Below, piece after piece: positions 1-5,244 of a DNA stretch of 5,244 nucleotides. Numbering within the stretch: position 1 is the stretch's first letter; each line of letters opens with the position of its first letter. This DNA is from Pseudomonadota bacterium (lineage in GTDB: Bacteria > Pseudomonadota > Gammaproteobacteria > Burkholderiales > Burkholderiaceae_B): NCBI GenBank assembly GCA_023432075.1, contig JAEYVD010000777.1, positions 1-5,244 of the forward strand, given 5' to 3'. The position numbers and the translations under genes are program-made. The notes below the pieces were generated by a model, which did not search any database, had not been told where the DNA came from, and saw only the letters and a list, made by a program, of their open reading frames with translations.

Positions 1-149
1 CTTGCCGCGCGGGCGTGGTGGACTTCCTGCATCGCCGGCACGGCAATCCCGAGCGTTCCCAGGCCGCGGTCCAGGCCAACGCCGCGCTTGCCGTCGTGCC
101 CGCGCCGTTGCAGGAAGCCGGCGCAGCGGCCGCGCGCGCCGCCGCGTAG
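1..149 (+). CDS. C-terminal fragment of probable nitrate ABC transporter ATP-binding protein (5' end outside window)
   Basis: An open frame enters from the left edge with its first full codon at position 3 and ends at TAG 147-149, giving 48 residues. Third codon positions are nearly all G or C, which supports this frame as coding. The visible tail reads CRAGVVDFLHRRHG followed by an Ala/Pro-rich end. The pattern 'R-x-x-(V/L)-x-x-F-L-x-x-R' resembles the extreme C-terminus of ATPase subunits of nitrate/sulfonate/taurine importers (NrtD/NasD/SsuB type), where a similar helix follows the ATPase core. No Walker or signature motif lies inside the window, so the identification rests on this short tail and on the neighbours: an ABC nitrate importer is a common upstream partner of assimilatory nitrate reductase genes. 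The next gene starts 10 bases after the stop, so the two are very probably cotranscribed. An MFS nitrate transporter or another nas gene is the main alternative. Confidence 0.5.
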   Translation, partial: CRAGVVDFLHRRHGNPERSQAAVQANAALAVVPAPLQEAGAAAARAAA

Positions 150-152
150 GAG
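148..152 (+). promoter_or_regulatory. Ribosome binding site fixing the oxidoreductase start
   Basis: AGGAG overlaps the stop codon of the upstream gene and lies 7 bases before ATG 160. The same frame is open further upstream to ATG 88, but that start would overlap the upstream gene by about 60 bases and would add a Pro/Arg-rich stretch unlike the family. The site therefore supports the start at 160 and suggests translational coupling to the upstream gene. Confidence 0.75.
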
Positions 153-159
153 TCCGGTC

Positions 160-1380
160 ATGCAAGCCAGGCAGAAGCTTGTCGTGGTCGGCAACGGAAT
201 GGCCGGCATCCGGACCGTGGAAGAGCTGCTCACGCTCGCCCCGGACCTGTACGACATCACGGTATTCGGCGCCGAGCCCCACACCAACTACAACCGCATC
301 CTGCTGTCGCCGGTGCTGACCGGCGAGCGCACGCTGCAGGACATCGTGCTGAACGACGAGGATTGGTATGCCACCCACGGCATCCGGCTGCGGCGCCATT
401 GCAAGGTGACCGGCATCGACCGTGCGCGGCGGATGGTTGTGGCCGACGACGGCACCCGCACGCCTTACGACCGGCTGTTGCTGGCCACCGGGTCCAAGCC
501 TTTCATCCTGCCGGTTCCGGGCCACGACCTGGCGGGCGTGGTGGCGTTTCGCGACATCGGCGACGTCAACCTGATGATCGAGGCCGCCGCGCGTTACCGC
601 CACGCCGTCGTGATCGGGGGCGGGCTGCTGGGCCTTGAGGCCGCCAACGGCCTGGCGGCGCGTGGCATGGCTGTGTCGGTGGTGCATCTGGGCGCGGCGT
701 TGCTGGACCGCCAACTGGACGGCGAGGCCGCCGCGCTGCTGCGCGAAAGCCTGGAGGCCCGCGGCCTGACGTTCCTGCTTCGGCACCAGACCGAGGCGAT
801 CCTGGGCGGGCCGGACGGGCGCGTGCGCGCGGTGCGCTTCGCTGACGGCTCCGAAGTCCCCGCCGACCTGGTGGTGATGGCTGCGGGCGTGCGGCCCAAC
901 ACCGAGCTGGCGCAACGCTGCGGCCTGCATGTGGATCGGGGCGTCGTGGTCAGCGACACCTTGCAGACCTTCGACCCCCGCATCTACGCGGTGGGTGAAT
1001 GCGTCAGCCACCGCGGCACGGCATACGGCCTGGTGGCGCCGCTTTTCGAGCAGGCCAAGGTCGCGGCCAATCACCTTGCGCAGCATGGCATCGGCCGATA
1101 CGAAGGCAGCGTGACGTCGACCAAACTCAAGGTCACCGGCATCGACCTGTTCTCCGCGGGCGACTTCGCGGGCGGCGCGCAGACCGAGACCATCACGCTG
1201 GCCGACATGCCGGGCGGCGTCTACAAGAAACTGGTGATCCAGGGCGACCGGCTGGTGGGCGCCTGTTTGTACGGCGATACGGCGGACAGCGCGTGGTACA
1301 TGCGGCTCATCCGTGAAGGAGCCGGCATCGGCGTGCTGCGCGAGCAGCTCATGCTTGGCGAAGGCGCGGCAAGGGAGTAG
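160..1380 (+). CDS. NirB-like FAD/NAD(P)H oxidoreductase, probable electron-transfer subunit of assimilatory nitrate reductase
   Basis: This 406-residue cytoplasmic flavoprotein probably passes electrons from NAD(P)H to the nitrate reductase encoded next. The start at 160 is set by AGGAG 7 bases upstream and gives MQARQKLVVVGNGMAG. Visible motifs are the FAD dinucleotide-binding GNGMAG (residues 11-16), the ATGS motif (109-112), the NAD(P)H-binding GGGLLG (153-158) and the second FAD motif YAVGEC (276-281). A C-terminal reductase domain with VYKKLV and GACLYGD lies at about 354-373. The order and wording match the N-terminal half of the NirB nitrite reductase large subunit, for example NYNRILLS and GLVAP. 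The protein stops where NirB would continue into its BFD [2Fe-2S] and siroheme domains, so it cannot itself reduce nitrite. Equivalent subunits are called NasC in Klebsiella and NasB in Bacillus, so no symbol is assigned. It lies 3 bases before nasA. A general rubredoxin- or ferredoxin-reductase role is the alternative. Confidence 0.88.
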   Translation: MQARQKLVVVGNGMAGIRTVEELLTLAPDLYDITVFGAEPHTNYNRILLSPVLTGERTLQDIVLNDEDWYATHGIRLRRHCKVTGIDRARRMVVADDGTRTPYDRLLLATGSKPFILPVPGHDLAGVVAFRDIGDVNLMIEAAARYRHAVVIGGGLLGLEAANGLAARGMAVSVVHLGAALLDRQLDGEAAALLRESLEARGLTFLLRHQTEAILGGPDGRVRAVRFADGSEVPADLVVMAAGVRPNTELAQRCGLHVDRGVVVSDTLQTFDPRIYAVGECVSHRGTAYGLVAPLFEQAKVAANHLAQHGIGRYEGSVTSTKLKVTGIDLFSAGDFAGGAQTETITLADMPGGVYKKLVIQGDRLVGACLYGDTADSAWYMRLIREGAGIGVLREQLMLGEGAARE

Positions 1381-1383
1381 GAC

Positions 1384-4101
1384 ATGGATATGCCGATGGC
1401 GCGACGGATTGAAATCGTCAGTGAGGCGGCGCATGACGTCGCGTCCATCTGCTGCTATTGCGGCACGGGGTGCGGGGTGCGCGTGCAGGTGCGCGGCGGC
1501 GCGGTGGCGGGCGTGCGCGGCGACGAATCGCATCCGGCGAATCGCGGGCGCCTCTGCAGCAAGGGCCTGGCGCTTGCCGACACCGTGCGGCGCGATGGCG
1601 CGCGCGTGCTGTCGGCGCAATGGCGCGAAGCCCGTGGCGAGCCGCTGCGGGATATCGGGCTGGCGCCCGCGCTGGACATGGCCGCGGACCGGCTGGCCGA
1701 GGCGATCGCCAAGCATGGGCCCGACTCGGTGGGCTTTTATCTGTCGGGCCAGTTGCTGACGGAAGACTACGCGCTCTTCAACAAGCTGGCGCGCGCGCTG
1801 GCGGGCACCAACAACATCGACACGAACTCCCGGCTGTGCATGTCGAGCGCGGTGTCGGGCTACAAGCGCACGCTGGGGGCGGACGCCCCGCCCGCCTGCT
1901 ATGAAGACCTGGAGCTGGCCGATACCGTGCTGATCGCCGGCTCCAACATGGCCTACGCCCATCCGGTGCTGTTCCGGCGGCTGGAAGCCGCGCGCGCGCA
2001 GCGTCCGGACATGAAGGTGATCGTGGCCGATCCGCGGCGCACGGACACAGCCGCGTTTGCCGACCTGCATCTGCCGATTGCGCCGGGGTCGGACGTGGCG
2101 CTCTTCAATGCCATGCTGCACGTGATGCTGCGCGAAGGCTTGGCCGACGAGGACTACATCGCGCGGCATACCGAGGGCTTCGAGATGCTGCGGGCGCGTG
2201 TGCAGACGGTGACGCCCGAGGCGGCGCAGCGCCTTTGCGGCGTGACGGCACACGACATCGTCCAGGCCGCGCGCTGGTTCGGCAAGGCGGGCGCGGCGTT
2301 GTCGCTGTACACGATGGGCTTGAACCAGTCGGTCGCGGGCACCGACAAGAATGCGGCGCTGATTCACCTGCATCTGGCCACCGGGCAGATCGGGCGTCCC
2401 GGCGCGGGGCCCTTTTCGCTGACCGGACAGCCCAATGCCATGGGCGGGCGCGAGGCCGGCGGCATGGCGACGCTGCTGCCGGGCCATCGCGATCCGGCGT
2501 CAGCCGGGGACCGTGCCGACGTCGCGCGTCTGTGGGGGGTGGACAGCCTGCCCGACGCGCCGGGCGCCACGGCGCTCGATATGTTCGACGCGGTGGCGGA
2601 CGGGCGCATCAAGGTCTTGTGGATCGCCGCGACCAACCCGGCGCAGTCGTTGCCCGATCAGGCGCGCGTGCGGGCCGCGTTGGCGCGCGCCGAGTTCGTG
2701 ATCGTGCAGGAGGCGTACGCCGGCACCGAGACGCTGGCCCATGCCGACCTGGTGTTGCCGGCGGCGACGTGGCCCGAGAAGTCCGGCACCGTGACCAACT
2801 CCGAGCGGCGCATCAGCCGGGTCCGCGCCGCGATCGCGCCCCCCGGCGACGCACAACCGGACTGGCGGCTGGCGCAGGCGGTCGCCCTGCGGCTGGCCGC
2901 ACGCATCGCGCCGCACAAGGCGGTCCTCTTCGACTATCGCGATGAAAGCGAGGTCTTCGCCGAACACGCGCGCATGACCGCCGCCCGGGACCTGGACTAC
3001 AGCACGCTGGACTACGCCGCGCTGGAAGAGGGCGGACCGCAGCAGTGGCCGTATCGCGCCGGGCAAGGCACGCCGCGGCTGTATGCCGACGGCATCTTTC
3101 CCACGGCCAGCGGCCGGGCCCGATTTTGCGACGTGTCCTGGCGGCCGACGGCCGAAGCGGTCTCGGAAGACTATCCGCTGCAGCTCACCACCGGCCGCTT
3201 GCGCGATCATTGGCACACCATGGCGCGCACCTCGCTTGCCCGGACGCTGATCCAACACGTCGAGGAACCCTGGGTGTCGCTGCATCCCGACGACATGCGC
3301 CGCCTCGCGCTGGCGGCAGGCGACCTGGCCCGGTTGCATTCGCGGCGCGGCGACCTGGTGCTGCCGGTGCAGCCGGACGACACGCTGCGGCCGGGTCAGG
3401 CCTTTGTGCCGATGCACTGGGGCAGCGCCTTCATGGCCGGGTTGGGTGTGAACGCCCTGACCAATCCGGCGTCCGATCCCATTTCGCGGCAGCCGGAGCT
3501 CAAGTTCACCGCGGTGCGCGCGGAACCGGCCGGGCTTGCGTGGCAGGCCGCCGCCTGGCGGCAGGGCGACGCCGTGGCGCTGCGGGCCCAGCTGGCGCCG
3601 TGGCTGCGCCGTTTCGACTACGCCGTCGTGTTGCCGGCGGGCGCCGGAGGCGTGCGGCTGCGGCTTGCGAGCCGCGTCGCGCCGGATGCCGCCGTGCTGC
3701 ATGAACTGGCCGACGCGCTGGATCTACGGCGCCCGGCGGTCGCGTACGACGATCCGGCGCGCGGCTGCTTGCGCCGGGTCGTGGCCGGGCAGGGCGTGCC
3801 GCGCGCCTTTTTGCTGACCGGCGATCTGCGTGCGCAGGACGCGCTGCTGGCCTGGGCGGCGGGCGGCGAGGCGCCCGCAAGCATTGCGGCGCTGCTGACC
3901 GGACGCGTCGCGGGCGCGGCGCGCTCGCGCACGGTATGCGTCTGCAAGGGCGTGAGCGAAGCGGCCATCCTGAAAGGCATCGAGCAGGGTTGCGACCTGG
4001 CGGCGCTGAAGGGCACGCTGGGCTGCGGCACCGGTTGCGGCTCGTGTGTGCCGGAGATAAAGTCGTTGATGGCGCGCGCCCCGGCGGCGGCGCTTGCGTG
4101 A
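1384..4101 (+). CDS. nasA: Assimilatory nitrate reductase catalytic subunit with C-terminal BFD-like [2Fe-2S] domain
   Basis: This 905-residue molybdoenzyme reduces nitrate to nitrite in the cytoplasm for nitrogen assimilation. GGGAG at 1373-1377, 6 bases upstream, favours ATG 1384 over the in-frame ATGs at 1390 and 1396. The N-terminal [4Fe-4S] site is C23-x2-C26-x3-C30-x27-C58, with the conserved K60 just after it. The molybdopterin domain follows, with probable Mo ligand C152 in RLCMSSAV, ADPRRT (215-220), GQPNAMGGRE (348-357), ATNP (416-419) and TNSERR (471-476). The MGD-binding C-terminal domain spans about 599-712, starting LQLTTGRLRDHW. After a linker, residues about 788-840 resemble the C-terminal reductase domain of NirB-like flavoproteins. 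A BFD-type [2Fe-2S] domain then carries C852-x-C854-x30-C885-x2-C888. There is no Tat or Sec signal, which separates it from periplasmic NapA. The nearby flavoprotein and the Fe-S tail fit NAD(P)H-dependent NasA. The length is in the usual range for NasA proteins with this tail. No frameshift or missing ligand is seen. Confidence 0.95.
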   Translation: MDMPMARRIEIVSEAAHDVASICCYCGTGCGVRVQVRGGAVAGVRGDESHPANRGRLCSKGLALADTVRRDGARVLSAQWREARGEPLRDIGLAPALDMAADRLAEAIAKHGPDSVGFYLSGQLLTEDYALFNKLARALAGTNNIDTNSRLCMSSAVSGYKRTLGADAPPACYEDLELADTVLIAGSNMAYAHPVLFRRLEAARAQRPDMKVIVADPRRTDTAAFADLHLPIAPGSDVALFNAMLHVMLREGLADEDYIARHTEGFEMLRARVQTVTPEAAQRLCGVTAHDIVQAARWFGKAGAALSLYTMGLNQSVAGTDKNAALIHLHLATGQIGRPGAGPFSLTGQPNAMGGREAGGMATLLPGHRDPASAGDRADVARLWGVDSLPDAPGATALDMFDAVADGRIKVLWIAATNPAQSLPDQARVRAALARAEFVIVQEAYAGTETLAHADLVLPAATWPEKSGTVTNSERRISRVRAAIAPPGDAQPDWRLAQAVALRLAARIAPHKAVLFDYRDESEVFAEHARMTAARDLDYSTLDYAALEEGGPQQWPYRAGQGTPRLYADGIFPTASGRARFCDVSWRPTAEAVSEDYPLQLTTGRLRDHWHTMARTSLARTLIQHVEEPWVSLHPDDMRRLALAAGDLARLHSRRGDLVLPVQPDDTLRPGQAFVPMHWGSAFMAGLGVNALTNPASDPISRQPELKFTAVRAEPAGLAWQAAAWRQGDAVALRAQLAPWLRRFDYAVVLPAGAGGVRLRLASRVAPDAAVLHELADALDLRRPAVAYDDPARGCLRRVVAGQGVPRAFLLTGDLRAQDALLAWAAGGEAPASIAALLTGRVAGAARSRTVCVCKGVSEAAILKGIEQGCDLAALKGTLGCGTGCGSCVPEIKSLMARAPAAALA

Positions 4102-4137
4102 CGACACGTTCGGACATACGCCGGGCACGGCAACCGG

Positions 4138-4148
4138 TGTAGTATCAA
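4138..4148 (+). promoter_or_regulatory. Possible -10 region of a promoter for the secreted-protein gene
   Basis: In the 99-base gap after nasA, TGTAGTATCAA offers two weak -10 readings, TAGTAT at 4140-4145 or TATCAA at 4143-4148, each matching TATAAT at 4 of 6 bases. A TG lies just upstream. The only -35-like sequence, CGGACA at 4111-4116, is too far away for normal spacing. A start near 4155 would leave a leader of about 45 bases. A similar GTATCA core occurs before the DUF883 gene. The gap and the change of function argue for a separate promoter, but this exact site is tentative. Confidence 0.3.
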
Positions 4149-4162
4149 GCCAGCTGTCTCTC

Positions 4163-4185
4163 AACGCGGGGACGGCGTTTTCAGT
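4163..4185 (+). terminator. Small hairpin with T-rich tail between nasA and the secreted-protein gene
   Basis: AACGC at 4163-4167 pairs with GCGTT at 4175-4179 across a 7-base loop. A T-rich stretch follows (TTTTCAGTTTTC). The stem has only 5 pairs, two of them A-T, so it would be weak. It lies 62 bases after the nasA stop and only 11 bases before the next ribosome binding site. It could be a poor terminator for the nas operon, a leader structure of the next gene, or chance. Confidence 0.25.
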
Positions 4186-4190
4186 TTTCT

Positions 4191-4194
4191 GGAG
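4191..4194 (+). promoter_or_regulatory. Ribosome binding site supporting a GTG start
   Basis: GGAG lies 6 bases before GTG 4201 and 15 bases before the in-frame ATG 4210. The spacing favours GTG 4201, although ATG 4210 would also give a good signal peptide beginning MRKMASL. The two choices differ by three residues and do not change the mature protein. Confidence 0.55.
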
Positions 4195-4200
4195 TGGCTT

Positions 4201-4935
4201 GTGACGACGATGCGAAAAATGGCATCCCTGATTTTTGCGGCCGGCGCGTTGGGCGCGGCCGCCTCGGCGCAGGCCGGTGTGTGCGACGCGCAGTTCATGC
4301 ACGACGGTGGCGCGGTCCAGCTGACCGGCACGGGCAATCTAGCGCTCGGCGCCGACCTGACCTTTGCCGAGGTTACAAAAAGCAATGGGGACAACTGCCG
4401 CGCACGCGTGCAGGGCGTCGCCACGTTCAGCTACGCAGGCCTGCCGCCCGGCAAGTCCAAGCTCGATTACCTGATGACGGTCAAGGGGGGCCAGGCCACC
4501 TTCCTGCGCTACGCCACCGCCGGCGAAGCGCCCAAGCCTTCCGAAGGCCAGTTCGACCTGCGCATGCTGGGCCTCTTTGCCTACGACGGCAAGCTGGACT
4601 CGGGCCAGAAGCTGCCCGGCTCATCGTTCCGCCTGAAGATCGGCAAGGAAGCGCCCGTTGGCGGCCAGCCCAGCACCACGGTGCGCATCGGTGAAAAAAC
4701 GGTCGGGCAAAAGACCTCGCTCAGCACCGCTTTGGGCAAGCAGTCCTGCCACCCGATCACGTACAGCCGCAATTCGGATCCCACGATGGCCACGTTTCAG
4801 GGCCTGACCATTCCTATTCCCGGCATGAACACCACGGTCACCGACTGGTATTGCCCGGCCGTGAATCTGGTGATGAAGCAGGACATCGATCAGGGCGGCG
4901 TGAAGTCCGCCGTTGAGATTACGCAGATCAAGTAG
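4201..4935 (+). CDS. Exported protein of unknown function with Sec signal peptide and four cysteines
   Basis: This gene encodes 244 residues from GTG 4201 (or 241 from ATG 4210). The N-terminus is a typical Sec signal peptide: basic MRKM, a hydrophobic Leu/Ile/Phe/Ala core, then ASAQA with likely cleavage after A25. The mature protein has about 219 residues and four cysteines, C28, C66, C183 and C218, an even number that would allow two disulfides in the periplasm. No lipobox is present, because the first cysteine lies beyond an AQA-GV junction. The sequence alternates short polar and hydrophobic stretches with many Gly, Thr and Ser, suggesting a mostly beta fold. The C-terminal part, with TDWYCPAVNLVMKQD then GG and a final VEITQIK, is loosely like the WY-x-P-x-x-x-L-V ending of DUF3108-like periplasmic beta proteins; this is only a resemblance. 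I do not recognise the family. It has its own leader after nasA and is followed by a hairpin, so it is probably monocistronic and unrelated to nitrate reduction. Confidence 0.85.
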   Translation: MTTMRKMASLIFAAGALGAAASAQAGVCDAQFMHDGGAVQLTGTGNLALGADLTFAEVTKSNGDNCRARVQGVATFSYAGLPPGKSKLDYLMTVKGGQATFLRYATAGEAPKPSEGQFDLRMLGLFAYDGKLDSGQKLPGSSFRLKIGKEAPVGGQPSTTVRIGEKTVGQKTSLSTALGKQSCHPITYSRNSDPTMATFQGLTIPIPGMNTTVTDWYCPAVNLVMKQDIDQGGVKSAVEITQIK

Positions 4936-4948
4936 CACCCGGTAGCAA

Positions 4949-4966
4949 GCGGGCGATTGCGCCCGC
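4949..4966 (+). terminator. Hairpin after the secreted-protein gene, possible terminator
   Basis: GCGGGCG at 4949-4955 and CGCCCGC at 4960-4966 form a perfect 7-pair GC stem with a 4-base ATTG loop, 13 bases after the stop codon. The stem is strong and well placed, but the following bases (ATGGCGGC) are not a T tract. It is therefore not a classic intrinsic terminator. It may act with Rho or protect the 3' end. It ends only 11 bases before the -10 of the next gene. Confidence 0.5.
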
Positions 4967-4974
4967 ATGGCGGC

Positions 4975-4983
4975 TGGTATCAT
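4975..4983 (+). promoter_or_regulatory. Extended -10 promoter for the DUF883 gene
   Basis: TGGTATCAT fits an extended -10 element: TG, one base, then TATCAT, which matches TATAAT at 5 of 6 positions. No good -35 is seen; TTGCGC at 4957-4962 is a poor match with a 15-base spacer, as is common for extended -10 promoters. Transcription would begin near G4990, leaving a leader of about 29 bases with AGGAG before ATG 5019. Confidence 0.5.
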
Positions 4984-5018
4984 CGTTTCGTCATGGACAC
5001 ACAACAGGAGCTCAGAAA

Positions 5019-5244
5019 ATGGCAACGAGAAAATCCGAAGACGTCGCAAAAGAAAAACTGATCGACAGTGTCAAGACCAGCCTGAACGACGCCGAAAGCC
5101 TGCTGCGTGAAGCAGCAAGCAGCACCGGCGACAAGGCCAACGAACTGCGCGACCGCGCCCTGACGTCGCTGCGGCGCACGCGTGAGGCGCTGTACGAAGC
5201 GCAGGATGCCGTTCTCGAACGCGGCCGCAAGGCTGCCCGCGCGA
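5019..5244 (+). CDS. DUF883 (ElaB/YqjD-like) small helical protein, N-terminal part (3' end outside window)
   Basis: The start ATG 5019 has AGGAG at 5006-5010, 8 bases upstream. The frame runs off the right edge after 75 codons. The visible part is highly charged and predicted to be helical, with heptad-like spacing of Leu and Ala (KEKLIDSVKTSL, AESLLREAA, NELRDRAL). It contains a SSTGDKANELR segment that resembles the SSGDPADQKYVELKAR region of E. coli ElaB. Family members are about 100 residues long and end in a Gly-rich hydrophobic membrane segment; that end would lie beyond the window. ElaB and YqjD are stationary-phase inner-membrane proteins, and YqjD has been linked to ribosome association; the role here is inferred only from the family. 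The first 15 or so codons are A-rich in an otherwise GC-rich window, as is typical for an open, well-translated start. The gene has its own promoter and seems independent of its neighbours. Confidence 0.8.
   Translation, partial: MATRKSEDVAKEKLIDSVKTSLNDAESLLREAASSTGDKANELRDRALTSLRRTREALYEAQDAVLERGRKAARA

Noticed and set aside
88..159. Extension of the oxidoreductase gene to ATG 88
   Set aside because: The extra 24 residues are Pro/Arg-rich, overlap the upstream gene and lack family similarity. ATG 160 has a good ribosome binding site and begins at the expected distance from the FAD-binding motif.
2500..3702. Open frame of 400 codons on the minus strand inside nasA
   Set aside because: It lies wholly antisense to a gene with complete family motifs. 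Its Arg/Gly/His/Gln-rich translation has no recognisable domain, and such long antisense frames are common in GC-rich coding DNA.
1459..4041. Identical hexapeptide CGTGCG in both the N-terminal (residues 26-31) and C-terminal (881-886) Fe-S regions of nasA
   Set aside because: The two cluster sites belong to unrelated families with different cysteine spacing, and Gly/Cys-rich ligand loops converge easily. It is not evidence of duplication.
4120..4137. Short inverted repeats GCCG/CGGC and CCGG/CCGG after nasA as a terminator
   Set aside because: Stems are only four base pairs, they compete with each other, and no T tract follows. This is expected by chance at this GC content.
3506..4302. Several minus-strand frames of 170-200 codons across the nasA 3' end and the intergenic gap
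   Set aside because: They are low-complexity Arg/Ala/Pro-rich translations opposite real coding sequence, without domains, and they conflict with each other.

Overview
The window is very GC-rich, with strongly G/C-biased third codon positions and tightly packed genes. Protein content and base composition suggest a betaproteobacterium of the Alcaligenaceae (Achromobacter/Bordetella type). That assignment is an inference from style and gene content, since no marker gene is present.

Positions 1-4101 are the distal part of a plus-strand nitrate assimilation operon. It opens with the last 48 codons of a gene cut by the window edge, whose C-terminal tail resembles the ATPase subunit of a nitrate/sulfonate-type ABC importer. 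Ten bases later starts a 406-residue FAD/NAD(P)H oxidoreductase that matches the N-terminal half of the NirB nitrite reductase large subunit but has neither the siroheme domain nor an Fe-S domain. Three bases after its stop begins a 905-residue NasA-type assimilatory nitrate reductase with an N-terminal [4Fe-4S] site, molybdenum-bis-MGD domains and a C-terminal BFD-like [2Fe-2S] domain. Together they suggest nitrate import followed by electron flow from NAD(P)H to FAD, then [2Fe-2S], [4Fe-4S], Mo and nitrate. No promoter for this operon lies inside the window, and no nitrite reductase is seen here.

Positions 4102-4200 are a short intergenic region holding a possible weak promoter and a small hairpin with a T-rich tail. 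At 4201-4935 there is a separately expressed, exported protein of unknown function with four cysteines. A hairpin follows its stop, and an extended -10 promoter comes next. The window ends inside a DUF883 (ElaB/YqjD-like) small helical protein starting at 5019. The last two genes have no evident functional link to nitrate assimilation.

Nothing here looks like a mobile element, CRISPR array, RNA gene or a clearly new system. The most notable points are the domain distribution between the two nitrate reductase proteins, with a NirB-like module present in both, and the uncharacterised secreted protein.
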